64,000 nt of DNA from Pseudaminobacter soli (ex Zhang et al. 2022) (GTDB taxonomy: Bacteria > Pseudomonadota > Alphaproteobacteria > Rhizobiales > Rhizobiaceae): contig NZ_JABVCF010000005.1 in NCBI RefSeq assembly GCF_014595955.1, forward strand, positions 310,001 to 374,000. Direction: 5' to 3'. Positions 1 to 9,117 of the stretch are shown here, one piece after another. The translations under genes and the position numbers were made by a program. The notes below the pieces were generated by a model, which was given only the letters and a program-made list of their open reading frames with translations, had not been told where the DNA came from and did not search any database. Position 1 is the first letter of the stretch. Each line of letters begins with the position of its first letter.

Positions 1-675
1 ACCCTCGATCGCGTTGGTCCCGCCGGCCAGCCGACTCATGCCGTCGGCCGCGGTGCCGGTGCCGGAGGCAAGGATCTTTCCGTCCTGCATGGACAGGATG
101 AAGAGGACGCGCTTTGGCTCGCCTGCATTGCGGGCGAATGCGACAGCCTGGTCCAGATCCGTTACGACCTCGGTAGCAAGGGCGCTGGCCTTCTCCTCGA
201 CGCCGAGGGATCTGCCGACCCTCCTGATCTTGTCGAGAATCCCCTCGCGGTCGAATCTTTCCGGAATCGTCACTAATGCAACGCTGGAGCGCTTGAGCAC
301 CTGGATAGCCTCGGGCGGACCGCTGCCCTCCAACGCGATGATCCCCTCCGGACCAACGGACAGCACGCCTTCCGGCGAAAGCTGCCGCATATAGCCGATA
401 TCCGGCAGCCGCATCGCATCAGCGGGATAGACGCTGGTCGAATCGCGCGCAACCAATCGGTTCTGCTCGCCAAGGGCATAGACGATCTCGGTGATGGAGC
501 CGCCGATTGCCACGAGGCGGGCGTCGCTTGCGAACGCGGCGTCGCTGCTGAGTTTCGACGGTTGGCCGGCCAGCGCGGGATAGGTCAGCAAGACGCAGAG
601 CCAAAGCGTTGCTCGGCGGAGATCAGCGAGCGGGGTGATGGGAAGCGTCCTTGTGCGTTTTTGCCCCGGCGGCAT
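1..675 (-). CDS. hmuT: HmuT-type periplasmic heme-binding protein (partial, runs off window)
   Basis: Substrate-binding protein of a heme ABC importer, which would take heme from the outer-membrane receptor to HmuUV. The visible 225 residues start at ATG 675. They show an Arg-rich N-terminus, a hydrophobic signal core (LWLCVLLTYPALAG, about residues 29-43), then the PBP fold start ARLVAIGGSITEIV and the segment SVYPADAMRLPDIGYMR, which is typical of HmuT/BtuF-like helical-backbone binding proteins. The reading frame is still open at base 1, so the C-terminus and any hmuUV genes lie outside the window. It is divergent from the TonB heme receptor, with a shared control region at 676-842. Family membership is clear from these motifs. 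Heme rather than another siderophore as ligand is inferred from the neighbouring receptor and heme monooxygenase. Confidence 0.85.
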   Translation of the reverse strand, partial: MPPGQKRTRTLPITPLADLRRATLWLCVLLTYPALAGQPSKLSSDAAFASDARLVAIGGSITEIVYALGEQNRLVARDSTSVYPADAMRLPDIGYMRQLSPEGVLSVGPEGIIALEGSGPPEAIQVLKRSSVALVTIPERFDREGILDKIRRVGRSLGVEEKASALATEVVTDLDQAVAFARNAGEPKRVLFILSMQDGKILASGTGTAADGMSRLAGGTNAIEG

Positions 676-712
676 CCCGTAGAATGTCGCTCGACGTCAT
701 CATCTATAAACT

Positions 713-727
713 TGACTCCAATTATCA
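713..727. promoter_or_regulatory. Iron-responsive operator (RirA-type IRO, TGA-N9-TCA)
   Basis: TGA at 713-715 and TCA at 725-727 are separated by exactly nine bases, matching the rhizobial IRO consensus. The site is embedded in an imperfect inverted repeat (CTATAAAC 704-711 / GTTTTATAG 729-737) in the divergent region between hmuT and the heme receptor, so one site could control both. The surrounding DNA is AT-rich compared with the flanking genes. Assignment to RirA is from known motif architecture; binding is inferred. Confidence 0.6.
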
Positions 728-842
728 TGTTTTATAGGCAGCGCAACAGCTGAACCCTGACGGCAGGAGTTCGGCGCAACCATTTGATCCAGCCAGCCCG
801 AAGCCAGCCGGACGCATTTCATGCTTGACAAGGGTGGGGCAT

Positions 843-3029
843 ATGGCTGGACAGATTTCCGGCAGCACGAGACGTAACAGCGGACGCTTGCCTGCGGGCC
901 GCGGGGCACTTCTCATAGGATTGGCGGGCCTGGCCCTATGCGGGTCTGCATCGGCCCAGGAGGCCGCGGACCAGCAAACTGACCAGCAGGCTCAGAGTGA
1001 AGAAGCGGCTGCAGGCGTAACCGTCCTGGATACCATCACGGTGGTGAGCCGCACCGGCGAGAGCGCGATCGACACGCTGGGCTCGGTAAGCCATGTAGGC
1101 GAGGGGCAGCTCGAGCGCCGGATGGCGACGACGCCGCAGGGAATGCTGAGCGGTGTCCCCGGCGTTGCGGTGCAGGTGGACGCCAATCGGTCCGCATCGT
1201 CGGTCAACATCCGCGGCCTGCAGGATTTCGGTCGGGTCGCAGTGATCGTCGATGGCGCGCGTCAAAATTTCCAGCGCTCGGGTCACGGCACTCAGAGCGT
1301 CTTCTGGATCGATCCGCTGCTGGTTCAGCAGGTGGACGTGGTGCGCGGGCCGGTGGCGAACACCTACGGTTCCGGAGCGATCGGCGGCGTGGTCTATTTC
1401 GAGACGAAGGATGCCTCCGACTTCCTGAAGCCGGAGGAGACCTGGGCCGGCGCGCTCACGAGCCGCTACGAGAGCAATGGCGACGAGAAGACCGCAAGCG
1501 CGGTCGGCGCCTACAGGTTCAACGACGCCACCGACATCATCGGCAACATCGTCTGGCGCGACTACGGCCAGTATGAAGATGGCGCCGGCGATCCGGTACC
1601 GGGGAGCGCCTTCGATGTACTGAGCGGGCTCGTGAAGGCCACCGTTCGCCCGAGCGAAAACAGCGAGCTCAAGCTGGGGTGGGTTGGAACGAAGGACGGA
1701 TGGAGCGAAGGCACGGGCACTTCGGACTTGGACCTGACCCAGAACACCCTGACCGGCCGCTATCAAGTCACCGATCCCGACCAGAGCTGGCTCGACCTCA
1801 CCGTCAGTGTCGCCCTGAACAGGGCGAACCTCGACCAGACCTATCTGACGGACGTGCGGCAGTTCGATCCGACGACAGGCAGGCCCGTCATCATTCCTCG
1901 CGGATCGCTGACCTCATATGATCTGAGCACTTACGGGATCGACATCTGGAACACCTCGCGTTTCGAGACGGGCGCGTTCTCCCACGAACTCACCTACGGA
2001 GGTGACTGGCTGACGGATGACGTGGTCACCGAAAGTCCGATCGGCGGCAGCGACTTCTACACGCCTTCAGGCGAGCGCACGGTCTGGGGTGCCTATGTCC
2101 AGGACAAGATGACCTTCGACTGGCTCGAGATCATCGGAGCGCTGCGCTACGACAGCTACAGCCTGAGCGGCGATGACACCGACAGTTCGGGCTCGCGGCT
2201 GTCGCCGCGCCTGACCGTGGGCGTGTCTCCCTTCACCGGAGAGGCGCTGAGCGGCCTGCAATTCTATGGCACCTATGCGGAAGGCTACCGTTCGCCCACG
2301 CTCAGTGAGACGTTGGTGACGGGGTTGCACCCGAACGGGGTCGTTTTCCCCTTCCTGCCCAACCCGGACCTGAAGCCTGAGACCGGCAGGACATGGGAGG
2401 CGGGCATCAACTACGGCCGCGACGACCTTTTCAGGGGCGGTGACAGCTTGCGGCTCAAGGCGGCTTACTTCAACAACGATGTCGAGGACTTCATCGACGG
2501 GCAGACACTCTCCGCATTCGATCCGACGAGCGGATGTCCGCTGCGGCCGGACCTGTTCGGCAATCCGAGCTACATCCCGATCTGCTTCCAGTATCAGAAC
2601 TTCGCGGAAGCCAGGATCAACGGTTTCGAACTCGAGGCCTTCTATGACGCCGGCGATGTCTTCGGGGGCCTGAATATCTCGATCATCGACGGCTACCGGA
2701 TCGCCAACGGAAAGCGGGAGGATCTCGTCACCATCCCGTCGTCGCAGGTAACCGGCCTGCTCGGCTTCCGCATGCTGGAGGACCGCCTGACGCTCGGAGG
2801 CGAGGTGCAGTACAACAGTCCGCCGGCGGGGGCGGCGTTCTCGGAGAACTTCACGCTCGTCAATGCGTTCGCGAACTATCAGGTTAGCGACAATTTCCGG
2901 TTCGACTTCCGTGCGGACAATATCTTCGACGTTCGCTATGCGAACCCGCTCAATGCGACGACGACGAGTGTGGTCTACGAGCCGGGACTGAGCCTGAAAC
3001 TGGGTGCAACGGTCCGCTTCGGCGGCTGA
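843..3029 (+). CDS. hmuR: TonB-dependent heme/hemoglobin receptor
   Basis: Outer-membrane receptor that takes up heme (or heme from hemoproteins) using TonB energy. I chose ATG 843 because AGGGTGGGG lies just upstream and the protein then opens with a clean signal peptide ending GSASAQ; an upstream TTG at 825 is less likely. A TonB box (DTITVV) follows the signal, then a plug domain (INIRGL-like segment, VIVDGARQNF) and a long 22-strand-type barrel. The heme-receptor signature is present: YRSP (FRAP-like box, about residue 481), a His in GLHPNG (about 495) and NPDL (about 507). The length of 728 residues is normal for the family. It is followed after 67 bp by the heme monooxygenase gene and is probably derepressed under iron limitation through the upstream IRO. 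Confidence 0.88.
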   Translation: MAGQISGSTRRNSGRLPAGRGALLIGLAGLALCGSASAQEAADQQTDQQAQSEEAAAGVTVLDTITVVSRTGESAIDTLGSVSHVGEGQLERRMATTPQGMLSGVPGVAVQVDANRSASSVNIRGLQDFGRVAVIVDGARQNFQRSGHGTQSVFWIDPLLVQQVDVVRGPVANTYGSGAIGGVVYFETKDASDFLKPEETWAGALTSRYESNGDEKTASAVGAYRFNDATDIIGNIVWRDYGQYEDGAGDPVPGSAFDVLSGLVKATVRPSENSELKLGWVGTKDGWSEGTGTSDLDLTQNTLTGRYQVTDPDQSWLDLTVSVALNRANLDQTYLTDVRQFDPTTGRPVIIPRGSLTSYDLSTYGIDIWNTSRFETGAFSHELTYGGDWLTDDVVTESPIGGSDFYTPSGERTVWGAYVQDKMTFDWLEIIGALRYDSYSLSGDDTDSSGSRLSPRLTVGVSPFTGEALSGLQFYGTYAEGYRSPTLSETLVTGLHPNGVVFPFLPNPDLKPETGRTWEAGINYGRDDLFRGGDSLRLKAAYFNNDVEDFIDGQTLSAFDPTSGCPLRPDLFGNPSYIPICFQYQNFAEARINGFELEAFYDAGDVFGGLNISIIDGYRIANGKREDLVTIPSSQVTGLLGFRMLEDRLTLGGEVQYNSPPAGAAFSENFTLVNAFANYQVSDNFRFDFRADNIFDVRYANPLNATTTSVVYEPGLSLKLGATVRFGG

Positions 3030-3096
3030 CCGGGCCAGCGAGGAATACCGGGGCAGGCGTCCGCCGCCCCCGATTTAACCAACCGAGGATGAAGAC

Positions 3097-3420
3097 ATGT
3101 ACTTTGCAATGAACCGCTTCAAGGTGAAGAAGGGCTCCGAGGAGGCCTTCGAGAAGGTCTGGAGGGAGCGCGATTCCTCGCTCGCGGAAATGAGGGGCTT
3201 CCGCACCTTCCACCTGCTTCGCGGCCCGGAAAACGAGGAGGAGGGCTGCACTCTGTTCGTTTCGCATACGGAATGGGAAAACCGGGACGACTTCGTCGCC
3301 TGGACCAAGTCGGAGAACTTCCGGGCTGCCCATAGCAATGCGGGCGGGAACCGGCCTCTCTATAGCGGCCACCCGCAGTTCGAGGGCTTCGAAGTGGTCG
3401 AGGGTGCCTCGCGCACTTGA
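3097..3420 (+). CDS. IsdG/HmuQ-type heme-degrading monooxygenase (ABM fold)
   Basis: Small (107 residues) antibiotic-biosynthesis-monooxygenase-fold protein, normally a dimer, that opens the heme ring and releases iron in the cytoplasm. Asn6, Trp69 and His79 align with the Asn/Trp/His catalytic triad of the IsdG family, with the same 10-residue Trp-His spacing. GAGGA lies upstream of ATG 3097. The gene is downstream of the TonB receptor in the same orientation, so receptor and heme oxygenase are probably co-transcribed. This is a compact uptake-and-release unit, like the HmuQ/HmuD enzymes of Bradyrhizobium. Ring-cleavage products (biliverdin or other) cannot be predicted from the sequence. 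Confidence 0.8.
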   Translation: MYFAMNRFKVKKGSEEAFEKVWRERDSSLAEMRGFRTFHLLRGPENEEEGCTLFVSHTEWENRDDFVAWTKSENFRAAHSNAGGNRPLYSGHPQFEGFEVVEGASRT

Positions 3421-3444
3421 TGCCCGCGCCACGTCGGTGTTGTT

Positions 3445-3470
3445 GGTGCGCCGGATGCTATCGGCGCACC
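3445..3470 (+). terminator. Perfect 9-bp hairpin after the heme monooxygenase gene
   Basis: GGTGCGCCG (3445-3453) and CGGCGCACC (3462-3470) form a perfect stem with an 8-base loop, 24 bases after the stop at 3420. No T-run follows, so it may act as an RNA 3'-end stabiliser or a Rho-assisted end rather than a full intrinsic terminator. Bases 3471-3687, up to the convergent membrane-protein gene, show no other feature. Confidence 0.5.
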
Positions 3471-3687
3471 CGGATCTCCTCGCGTGAGAAGGTCTGCAGA
3501 GGGGCGCTGAAGTTCCGGAGAAACCTAGGAGATCTTGGCTGCTCACTAGGCCGGCGCTTCCAGAAGACGATCTTGTGCAGTTCGACGCCAGGCTCGTCGC
3601 CTGCCTGTAGCGAGCGACGTGCTGGCGAACGGCGCGATAAGGTGACCGCTCAGCGACGACGCCAGGGGGACCTTTTGCAGGCCTCCA

Positions 3688-4479
3688 CTAGAACCGCGCG
3701 ACCAGCCCGAGGATCGGGCCATGCATGACGACGTCGAACAGGAAGCCGCCGTCCTGGAAGTCGACGCCCAATGCTCGATATCCAGCTACAGCTTCGAACT
3801 TGTCATTGAACCGATAGCCGATCCCGCCCGCGACATCCCAGTCGAGATCGGCTTGGCCGGCGCCGACGACTCCCCATCCGGTCAGATAGATCTGGGGCGT
3901 GAGCGAGTAGCTGCCGCGAAGTCCGGCCGTCGCGTCCACCCATGTCTCGCCGTCGCTGCGTGAAACGCCGTCGAGCACCCCGCCGCTGAACGAGATCCTG
4001 GTATCGACCGACCAGACCCTGGCCCCAGCCATCACGCCGAGTTGTGCCGAGTTGGTGTCGAGAAAATAATAGCTGCCTCCAAGGAAGCCTGTGAAAGTCT
4101 TCGAGTCTACCGAGACGTCATTTGCGACTACGCCTCTAGGCGTGCCTTTTTGTCCGGACAGCTTCACATAGATGACGTCACCGATCAGGCTATAGCGGTC
4201 GTAGCGGGCTTCCCCGACGGCCATGCCGGCGAAGTCCAGATGGTCAAAGACCTCCCAGAACGGTAGATCAACGTGCACCGGCGGAAGCCCGAATTGTCCT
4301 ACCGACCCAGTCAGGCCCGCTGCCCAGGCATAGGGGACGATCTCAAATGTCCAGCCATTTTCGGTCTTGACCTGATCTATGCTCGGAGTGACCGGGAGCA
4401 GGATGTCAGCAGCATTCGCTTGATGCCCGAGCACCAAAACAGCAATGCACGCCAAAGAGGAACATGCCGGAAATCTCAC
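3688..4479 (-). CDS. Outer-membrane beta-barrel protein, function unknown
   Basis: I placed the start at GTG 4479 because GGGGGAGG lies 6 bases upstream; an in-frame ATG at 4551 would add 24 residues without signal character. The 263-residue product begins with a signal peptide (core LACIAVLVLG, cleavage after QANA). It continues with alternating amphipathic beta-strands rich in Gly and aromatics, for example FEIVPYAWAAGLTGSVG near the N-terminus and IYLTGWGVVGAG. It ends in GLVARF, and a terminal Phe is the usual outer-membrane insertion signal. It resembles conserved rhizobial porin-like/OmpW-size barrels, but I cannot name a substrate. It stands alone, convergent with the heme genes and divergent from the sulfatase operon. 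Confidence 0.6.
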   Translation of the reverse strand: MRFPACSSLACIAVLVLGHQANAADILLPVTPSIDQVKTENGWTFEIVPYAWAAGLTGSVGQFGLPPVHVDLPFWEVFDHLDFAGMAVGEARYDRYSLIGDVIYVKLSGQKGTPRGVVANDVSVDSKTFTGFLGGSYYFLDTNSAQLGVMAGARVWSVDTRISFSGGVLDGVSRSDGETWVDATAGLRGSYSLTPQIYLTGWGVVGAGQADLDWDVAGGIGYRFNDKFEAVAGYRALGVDFQDGGFLFDVVMHGPILGLVARF

Positions 4480-5099
4480 CAAGGACCTCCCCCGAGCGAT
4501 GGAAAGAGACGCATCAAATGTACTGTAAGTGAGAAGCGGATATCGTGTCATTAGACACTACCGCATATATCCAGACCTGCGTCTTTCGATGTACATGCGT
4601 AGGCGGTCAAAGGCTCGATAGTATAGATCAAATTCCAAAAATGGGTTCTGCATTGGCCAAGGCGTTGGACATGATCAGACCCGCCGCCAGACAATACATT
4701 GCGGGAGGTCCATCAGGCCTTCGCATCCAGCGATGCGGGCTTCCGCGCGGCGAGCGCTGGATCACGCGGGCAGCTGATTCTGCTATTCCACGGGGTCACG
4801 CACCCTTTACTCGATCGTGATGGCGGCGGCCCATCCGAGCTCCGGCAGGAGCAAGAAACCTATAGCGCATGGTGAAGATGTACGACTAATGCGCGGATAT
4901 CTCCTTCATTATTAGGCCATCAATTGTGAGCGAGGAGGTAAACACCGCAGGTTGAACAATGTTGTAGTGCGACGCCATCGCGCCCATCGCTCAACAAGAT
5001 TGGCGCGGGTGGTTGTTTGTAGTGCCGGAGCCATTCGGTTACTGTTTTCGATCGACGCTACATTCTCGGCGCCGCCCGGACGGAAGGACATTGTCCACC
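4480..5099. other. Long divergent intergenic region with a small palindrome
   Basis: No convincing gene is seen in these 620 bases. Immediately upstream of the barrel gene there is a perfect inverted repeat GTGTC-ATTA-GACAC at 4545-4558, a possible operator for that gene. Bases 4900-4960 are AT-richer and hold GAGGAGGT (4931-4938), but no credible reading frame starts there. The right end should contain the promoter of the formylglycine-generating-enzyme operon; I could not identify clear -35/-10 boxes. Confidence 0.4.
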
Positions 5100-6086
5100 A
5101 TGACCGTTTCCGTGCGCTCCAAGACCGAACTGCCGCGAACGGGGCCACAGATTCCGGACGGCATGGCCCCAATTCCCGGCGGCATGTTCCATATGGGTTC
5201 CGACCGGCATTATTCGGAGGAAGCGCCGGTTCACCGGGTCCGGGTCGACCCCTTCTGGATGGATCGGACGCCGGTGACAAACCGTCAGTTCCGCGAGTTC
5301 GTCCGGTCCACCGGATATGTCACCGTTGCGGAAATCCCGCCCGATCCAAAGGATTATCCCAAAGCGCTACCCCACATGCTGAAGCCCGGCTCGCTAGTCT
5401 TCAGCCCGCCGGATCATCCCGTGGACCTTCGCGACTGGGGACAGTGGTGGGCATATGTTTTCGGGGCCCACTGGCGACGACCCTACGGTCCCGGCTCCTC
5501 GATCAAGGGTTTTGAGGACCACCCGGTGGTGCACGTCGCCTATGCCGATGCGGAGGCTTTTGCGCGCTGGGCCGGCAAGGAACTGCCGACCGAGGCGGAA
5601 TGGGAGTTCGCGGCACGCGGCGGGCTGGACGGCGCCGAATTCGCCTGGGGAGACGAGTTCACGCCGGCAGGACGGCACATGGCCAATACCTGGCAGGGAG
5701 CATTTCCGTTTCAGAACTCCCGCGAGGATGGGTTCGAGCGAACGTCGCCCGTCCGAACATACCAGCCGAACGGCTACGGCCTCTATGACATGATCGGCAA
5801 TGTCTGGGAGTGGACGAGTGATTTCTACTCCCAGAAGCATCCGGCGGGCGCAGCCAAGCCCTGCTGCATTCCCGAGAACCCGCGCGGCGGGCGGGAGGAG
5901 GCGAGCTACGATCCATGCCAGCCGGAGATCCGGATTCCACGCAAGGTCGTCAAAGGCGGATCGCATCTCTGCGCGCCCAACTACTGCCGCCGCTATCGGC
6001 CGGCCGCCCGCCACCCTCAGCCGATCGACAGTTCGATGAGCCATGTCGGCTTCCGCTGCATCATCAGAAAGAGGAGCACCCTATGA
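5100..6086 (+). CDS. Formylglycine-generating enzyme (sulfatase-activating, SUMF1/FGE family)
   Basis: Copper-dependent oxidase that converts the active-site Cys of type I sulfatases to C-alpha-formylglycine. The 328-residue protein has the FGE-sulfatase fold motifs PIPGGMFHMGS (about 24-34), PVTNRQF, LPTEAEWEFAARGG (162-175) and GNVWEW (233-238). The signature KGGSHLCAPNYCRRYRPAAR carries the two catalytic cysteines, Cys291 and Cys296. Start ATG 5100 follows a GGAAGGA motif. No signal peptide is visible, so modification would happen in the cytoplasm before the sulfatase is exported. The stop overlaps the sulfatase start (ATGA, 6083-6086), so the two are translationally coupled and this sulfatase is the obvious client. 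The cytoplasmic sulfatase at 37747 may be a second client. Confidence 0.9.
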   Translation: MTVSVRSKTELPRTGPQIPDGMAPIPGGMFHMGSDRHYSEEAPVHRVRVDPFWMDRTPVTNRQFREFVRSTGYVTVAEIPPDPKDYPKALPHMLKPGSLVFSPPDHPVDLRDWGQWWAYVFGAHWRRPYGPGSSIKGFEDHPVVHVAYADAEAFARWAGKELPTEAEWEFAARGGLDGAEFAWGDEFTPAGRHMANTWQGAFPFQNSREDGFERTSPVRTYQPNGYGLYDMIGNVWEWTSDFYSQKHPAGAAKPCCIPENPRGGREEASYDPCQPEIRIPRKVVKGGSHLCAPNYCRRYRPAARHPQPIDSSMSHVGFRCIIRKRSTL

Positions 6087-7864
6087 GCCAGGATCGTGGG
6101 TCTTCGCCGACCACAGGTGACAGCCCTCACTGTGCAAGCCGTCTCAGAGCGGCCCTGATCGGGGCCACGGCTCTGATCTCGGCGGCGATGGCCCTCCCGG
6201 CGCTCGCCCAGACGCCACAGCAGCAGCCGCCGCAACAGCAGAAGCCCAACATCCTGTTCATCATGGGCGACGACATCGGCTGGATGCAGCCGAGCATCTA
6301 CCATCGCGGCTTGATGGTCGGCGAGACCCCCAACGTCGACCGTATCGGCCACGAAGGCGCTATGTTCACGGACTATGTCGCCATGCAGAGTTGCACCTCG
6401 GGCCGCAACGCGTTCTTCACCGGCATGTACCCGCTGCGCACCGGCATGATCCCGCCGCAGCTACCCGGCAGCCCGTCCTACCTGCAGCCGGGCACGCCGG
6501 CGCTCGCCAAGTTCCTGTTTGATCTCGGCTACACCACCGGCGAGTTCGGCAAGAACCACCTCGGCGACCACACGGCCGCCCTGCCGACCGCGCACGGCTT
6601 CCAGGAGTATTGGGGCTATCTTTACCACCTCGATGCGATGCAGCAGGTGAGCTTCCCGGACATCAACAAGACTGTGACGCAGCAGACGGTCGCGCCGCCT
6701 TGCAAGAACACGCCGATTCCCGGCATTCCCGAAGTGGCGGGTTCCGTGGATCCGAAGACGACGGTCTGTCTGACGCCCCCGCGGAACATCCTGTCCTGCA
6801 AGTCCAACAATGGCGCCGAGGCAAACCAGACCTGCAGCGACGAGGGTCCCCTGACGTTGGAACGCTCGGAGACGGTCGACGAGGAAGTCTCGGATAAGGT
6901 GGTCGACTTCCTCGACCGCAACGATCCGAAGAAGACCAACAAGCCGTTCTTCGTCTGGTACAACCCCGCCCGCATGCATGTCGTGACCGTGCTGCCGCCA
7001 AAGTATCAGGCCATGGTGGGCGAGCGCGGCGGCAAGGACTGGGGCGTCAACGAAGCCGGCATGAAGCAACTCGACGACAACATCGGCGTCGTGCTCAAGA
7101 AACTCGACGACATGGGCCAGGCCAACAACACCATCGTCGTGTTCACCACCGACAACGGCGCCGAGGCGATCAGCTTTCCGGACGGCGGCGTGACGCCGTT
7201 CAAGGGGCAGAAGGGCGAGGCCTGGGAAGGCGGCTATCGCGCGCCGATGGTCGTCCGCTGGCCGGGCGTCATCAAGCCCGATACAGTGAACAACCAACTG
7301 TTCGCCGCTCTCGACTGGCTGCCCACATTGGTCGACATCGCCGGCGGACCGAAAGGCGACGGGCTGAAGCAGCAGATCGAAGCTGGGCAGTATCCGGGCA
7401 TCGTCAAGACAACGCTCGATGGCTTCGACCAGCGCGATCTGCTCGAAGGCAAATCGGCAAAGTCGGCTCGCGATTTCTTCTTCTATTACTCGGGCGCGAC
7501 GCCGTCGGCGGTGCGCTACAAGAATTGGAAGATGTACTACACCATGTCGCAGGCCGGGCCGGAGGGGTGGATCCTGCCACTTGTGCCGTTCCATTTCACG
7601 TTGGTGCAGAACATCAAGCGTGATCCGTTCGAGCAGGCGGTCGGACTCCAGCAGAAGTCGGCCATGAGCATGGGCGGCGCGCTGGGCGCGCCCGCAACTG
7701 CGTTCCAATATGACTGGAACATGCTGCCGATCGGCCAGCAATTGTGGCTGCAGCACCTTCTGTCCTACGAGAAGTTCCCGCCGCTGCAGGCGCCCGCGAG
7801 CTACAATCTCAGCGGCATCATCGAGCAGGTCAAGAAGGCAAACGCCAATCATGCAAGCGACTAG
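6083..7864 (+). CDS. Exported type I (arylsulfatase-like) sulfatase with an atypical CTSGR site
   Basis: Hydrolyses sulfate esters, probably in the periplasm. Start ATG 6083 overlaps the stop of the maturase gene, giving 593 residues. A signal peptide lies at about residues 20-43 (hydrophobic core, ALAQ), followed by a Gln/Pro-rich linker. The alkaline-phosphatase-superfamily core starts at NILFIMGDD (metal Asp63/Asp64). The formylglycine site is Cys104 in CTSGR (104-108). The third position is Ser, where the usual motif has Pro or Ala, but the nucleophile Cys and the Arg are present. Later hallmarks include GEFGKNHLGDH and TTDNGAE (metal-binding Asp-Asn). The protein is longer than a minimal sulfatase core. 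The substrate is unknown. It is followed after 81 bp by a periplasmic HAD phosphatase. Confidence 0.88.
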   Translation: MSQDRGSSPTTGDSPHCASRLRAALIGATALISAAMALPALAQTPQQQPPQQQKPNILFIMGDDIGWMQPSIYHRGLMVGETPNVDRIGHEGAMFTDYVAMQSCTSGRNAFFTGMYPLRTGMIPPQLPGSPSYLQPGTPALAKFLFDLGYTTGEFGKNHLGDHTAALPTAHGFQEYWGYLYHLDAMQQVSFPDINKTVTQQTVAPPCKNTPIPGIPEVAGSVDPKTTVCLTPPRNILSCKSNNGAEANQTCSDEGPLTLERSETVDEEVSDKVVDFLDRNDPKKTNKPFFVWYNPARMHVVTVLPPKYQAMVGERGGKDWGVNEAGMKQLDDNIGVVLKKLDDMGQANNTIVVFTTDNGAEAISFPDGGVTPFKGQKGEAWEGGYRAPMVVRWPGVIKPDTVNNQLFAALDWLPTLVDIAGGPKGDGLKQQIEAGQYPGIVKTTLDGFDQRDLLEGKSAKSARDFFFYYSGATPSAVRYKNWKMYYTMSQAGPEGWILPLVPFHFTLVQNIKRDPFEQAVGLQQKSAMSMGGALGAPATAFQYDWNMLPIGQQLWLQHLLSYEKFPPLQAPASYNLSGIIEQVKKANANHASD

Positions 7865-7945
7865 ACGCTTCGCGTCGGTGCGTGGGTTTGGCCTGAGACG
7901 GGAGGCCTAGCGTCCGAGGCACAGACATCAGGAAGGGCGGCATCG

Positions 7946-8941
7946 ATGGGTATGCATTTCAAGTGGCTCGCGATGATTGCCCTAATGGCGGTATGGGCAT
8001 CTGCGGCCGCCGCCCAGACCGATCCGCTGCCCTCCTGGAGCGACGGGCCGACGAAACAGGCGATCATTGGCTTCGTGACGGACGTAACGCGCGAAGGCTC
8101 TCCGGATTTTCTCCCAGTGGCTCAGCGGATCGCCACCTTCGACAATGACGGAACGCTCTGGATCGAGCAGCCGATCTATGTCCAGTTCGCCTTCGCTCTC
8201 GATAGGGTCCGGGAACTGGCGCCGCAGCACCCGGAATGGAGTCGAACGCAACCTTTCAAGGACGTGCTTGAAGGTAAAATGGAGGCCCTGGCGGGTCTCG
8301 GGGAGCATGCGGCAGTCGAAATCGTCGCCACGACCCACGCCGGCATGACGCCAGACCAGTTCCTGCAGATCGTCAAGAATTGGCTGGCGACGGCCGAGCA
8401 TCCGCGCTTCCAGCGGCGCTACGTCGAACTCCTCTATCAGCCGATGCTGGAAGTCCTGTCCTACATGCGCGCCAATGGATTTGCGACCTACATCGTCTCA
8501 GGAGGTGGCATTGAGTTCATGCGGGCATTTGCGCCGGAGCAATACGGGATTCCGCCCGAGCAGATCGTGGGCTCCAGCATCGTCACGACATTCGAGCGAC
8601 GCGACGGCTTGCCGGACCTGTTCCGGCTGCCCAAGGTGAACTTCGTGGATGACGGGCCCGGCAAGCCCGTCGGAATCAACCAGCACATCGGCCTCCGTCC
8701 CGTCGCAGCCTTCGGCAACTCCGATGGCGATCTCGAAATGCTGCAATGGACGACCGAGGCAGGTAAGCGACGTCTCGGTGTCGTGGTGCGCCACACCGAT
8801 GCGGAGCGCGAATACGCCTATGACCGCGACTCGAAGGTCGGACGCCTCGACAAGGCGCTCGATGCCGCCGTGCTGGATCGGTGGGCCGTGGTCGACATGA
8901 AACATGACTGGAAGGTGATCTTCCCGTTCGAGAAGCGCTGA
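7946..8941 (+). CDS. Exported HAD-superfamily phosphatase
   Basis: Haloacid-dehalogenase-fold hydrolase of 331 residues with an N-terminal signal peptide (core WLAMIALMAVWASAAAA), so it probably acts in the periplasm. Motif I is FDNDGTLW with nucleophile Asp66 and Asp68, motif II is the Ser of IVSGGG, and motif IV is GNSDGDLEM. This makes a phosphomonoesterase likely. AGGAAGGGCGG precedes ATG 7946. It lies in the same direction behind the sulfatase, which suggests joint removal of sulfate and phosphate esters from an exogenous substrate. This subfamily, with a signal peptide and partner sulfatase, has no substrate that I can name. Confidence 0.75.
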   Translation: MGMHFKWLAMIALMAVWASAAAAQTDPLPSWSDGPTKQAIIGFVTDVTREGSPDFLPVAQRIATFDNDGTLWIEQPIYVQFAFALDRVRELAPQHPEWSRTQPFKDVLEGKMEALAGLGEHAAVEIVATTHAGMTPDQFLQIVKNWLATAEHPRFQRRYVELLYQPMLEVLSYMRANGFATYIVSGGGIEFMRAFAPEQYGIPPEQIVGSSIVTTFERRDGLPDLFRLPKVNFVDDGPGKPVGINQHIGLRPVAAFGNSDGDLEMLQWTTEAGKRRLGVVVRHTDAEREYAYDRDSKVGRLDKALDAAVLDRWAVVDMKHDWKVIFPFEKR

Positions 8942-9117
8942 CTCGTACTGCCGAGGGGGTGAAGGCCCTCACGGAGGACGCCGACAAAGTCGGAGACACG
9001 GAAGGAATTGTTCGATGGAACAATTCGATGCAAGCGACGGCCCATTTCCCGAGCCGTTGCCGGCGAGCAATTGGCAGTGTCATTGCGACCCGGCCGTCGT
9101 ACCTCCAGTCGGAACGT

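Noticed and set aside
3417-3728. Short plus-strand frame after the heme monooxygenase
   Set aside because: It crosses a perfect hairpin, is Arg-rich without pattern, and has no ribosome-binding site.
6461-7852. 463-codon open frame antisense to the exported sulfatase
   Set aside because: It matches only the reversed codons of the sulfatase gene.
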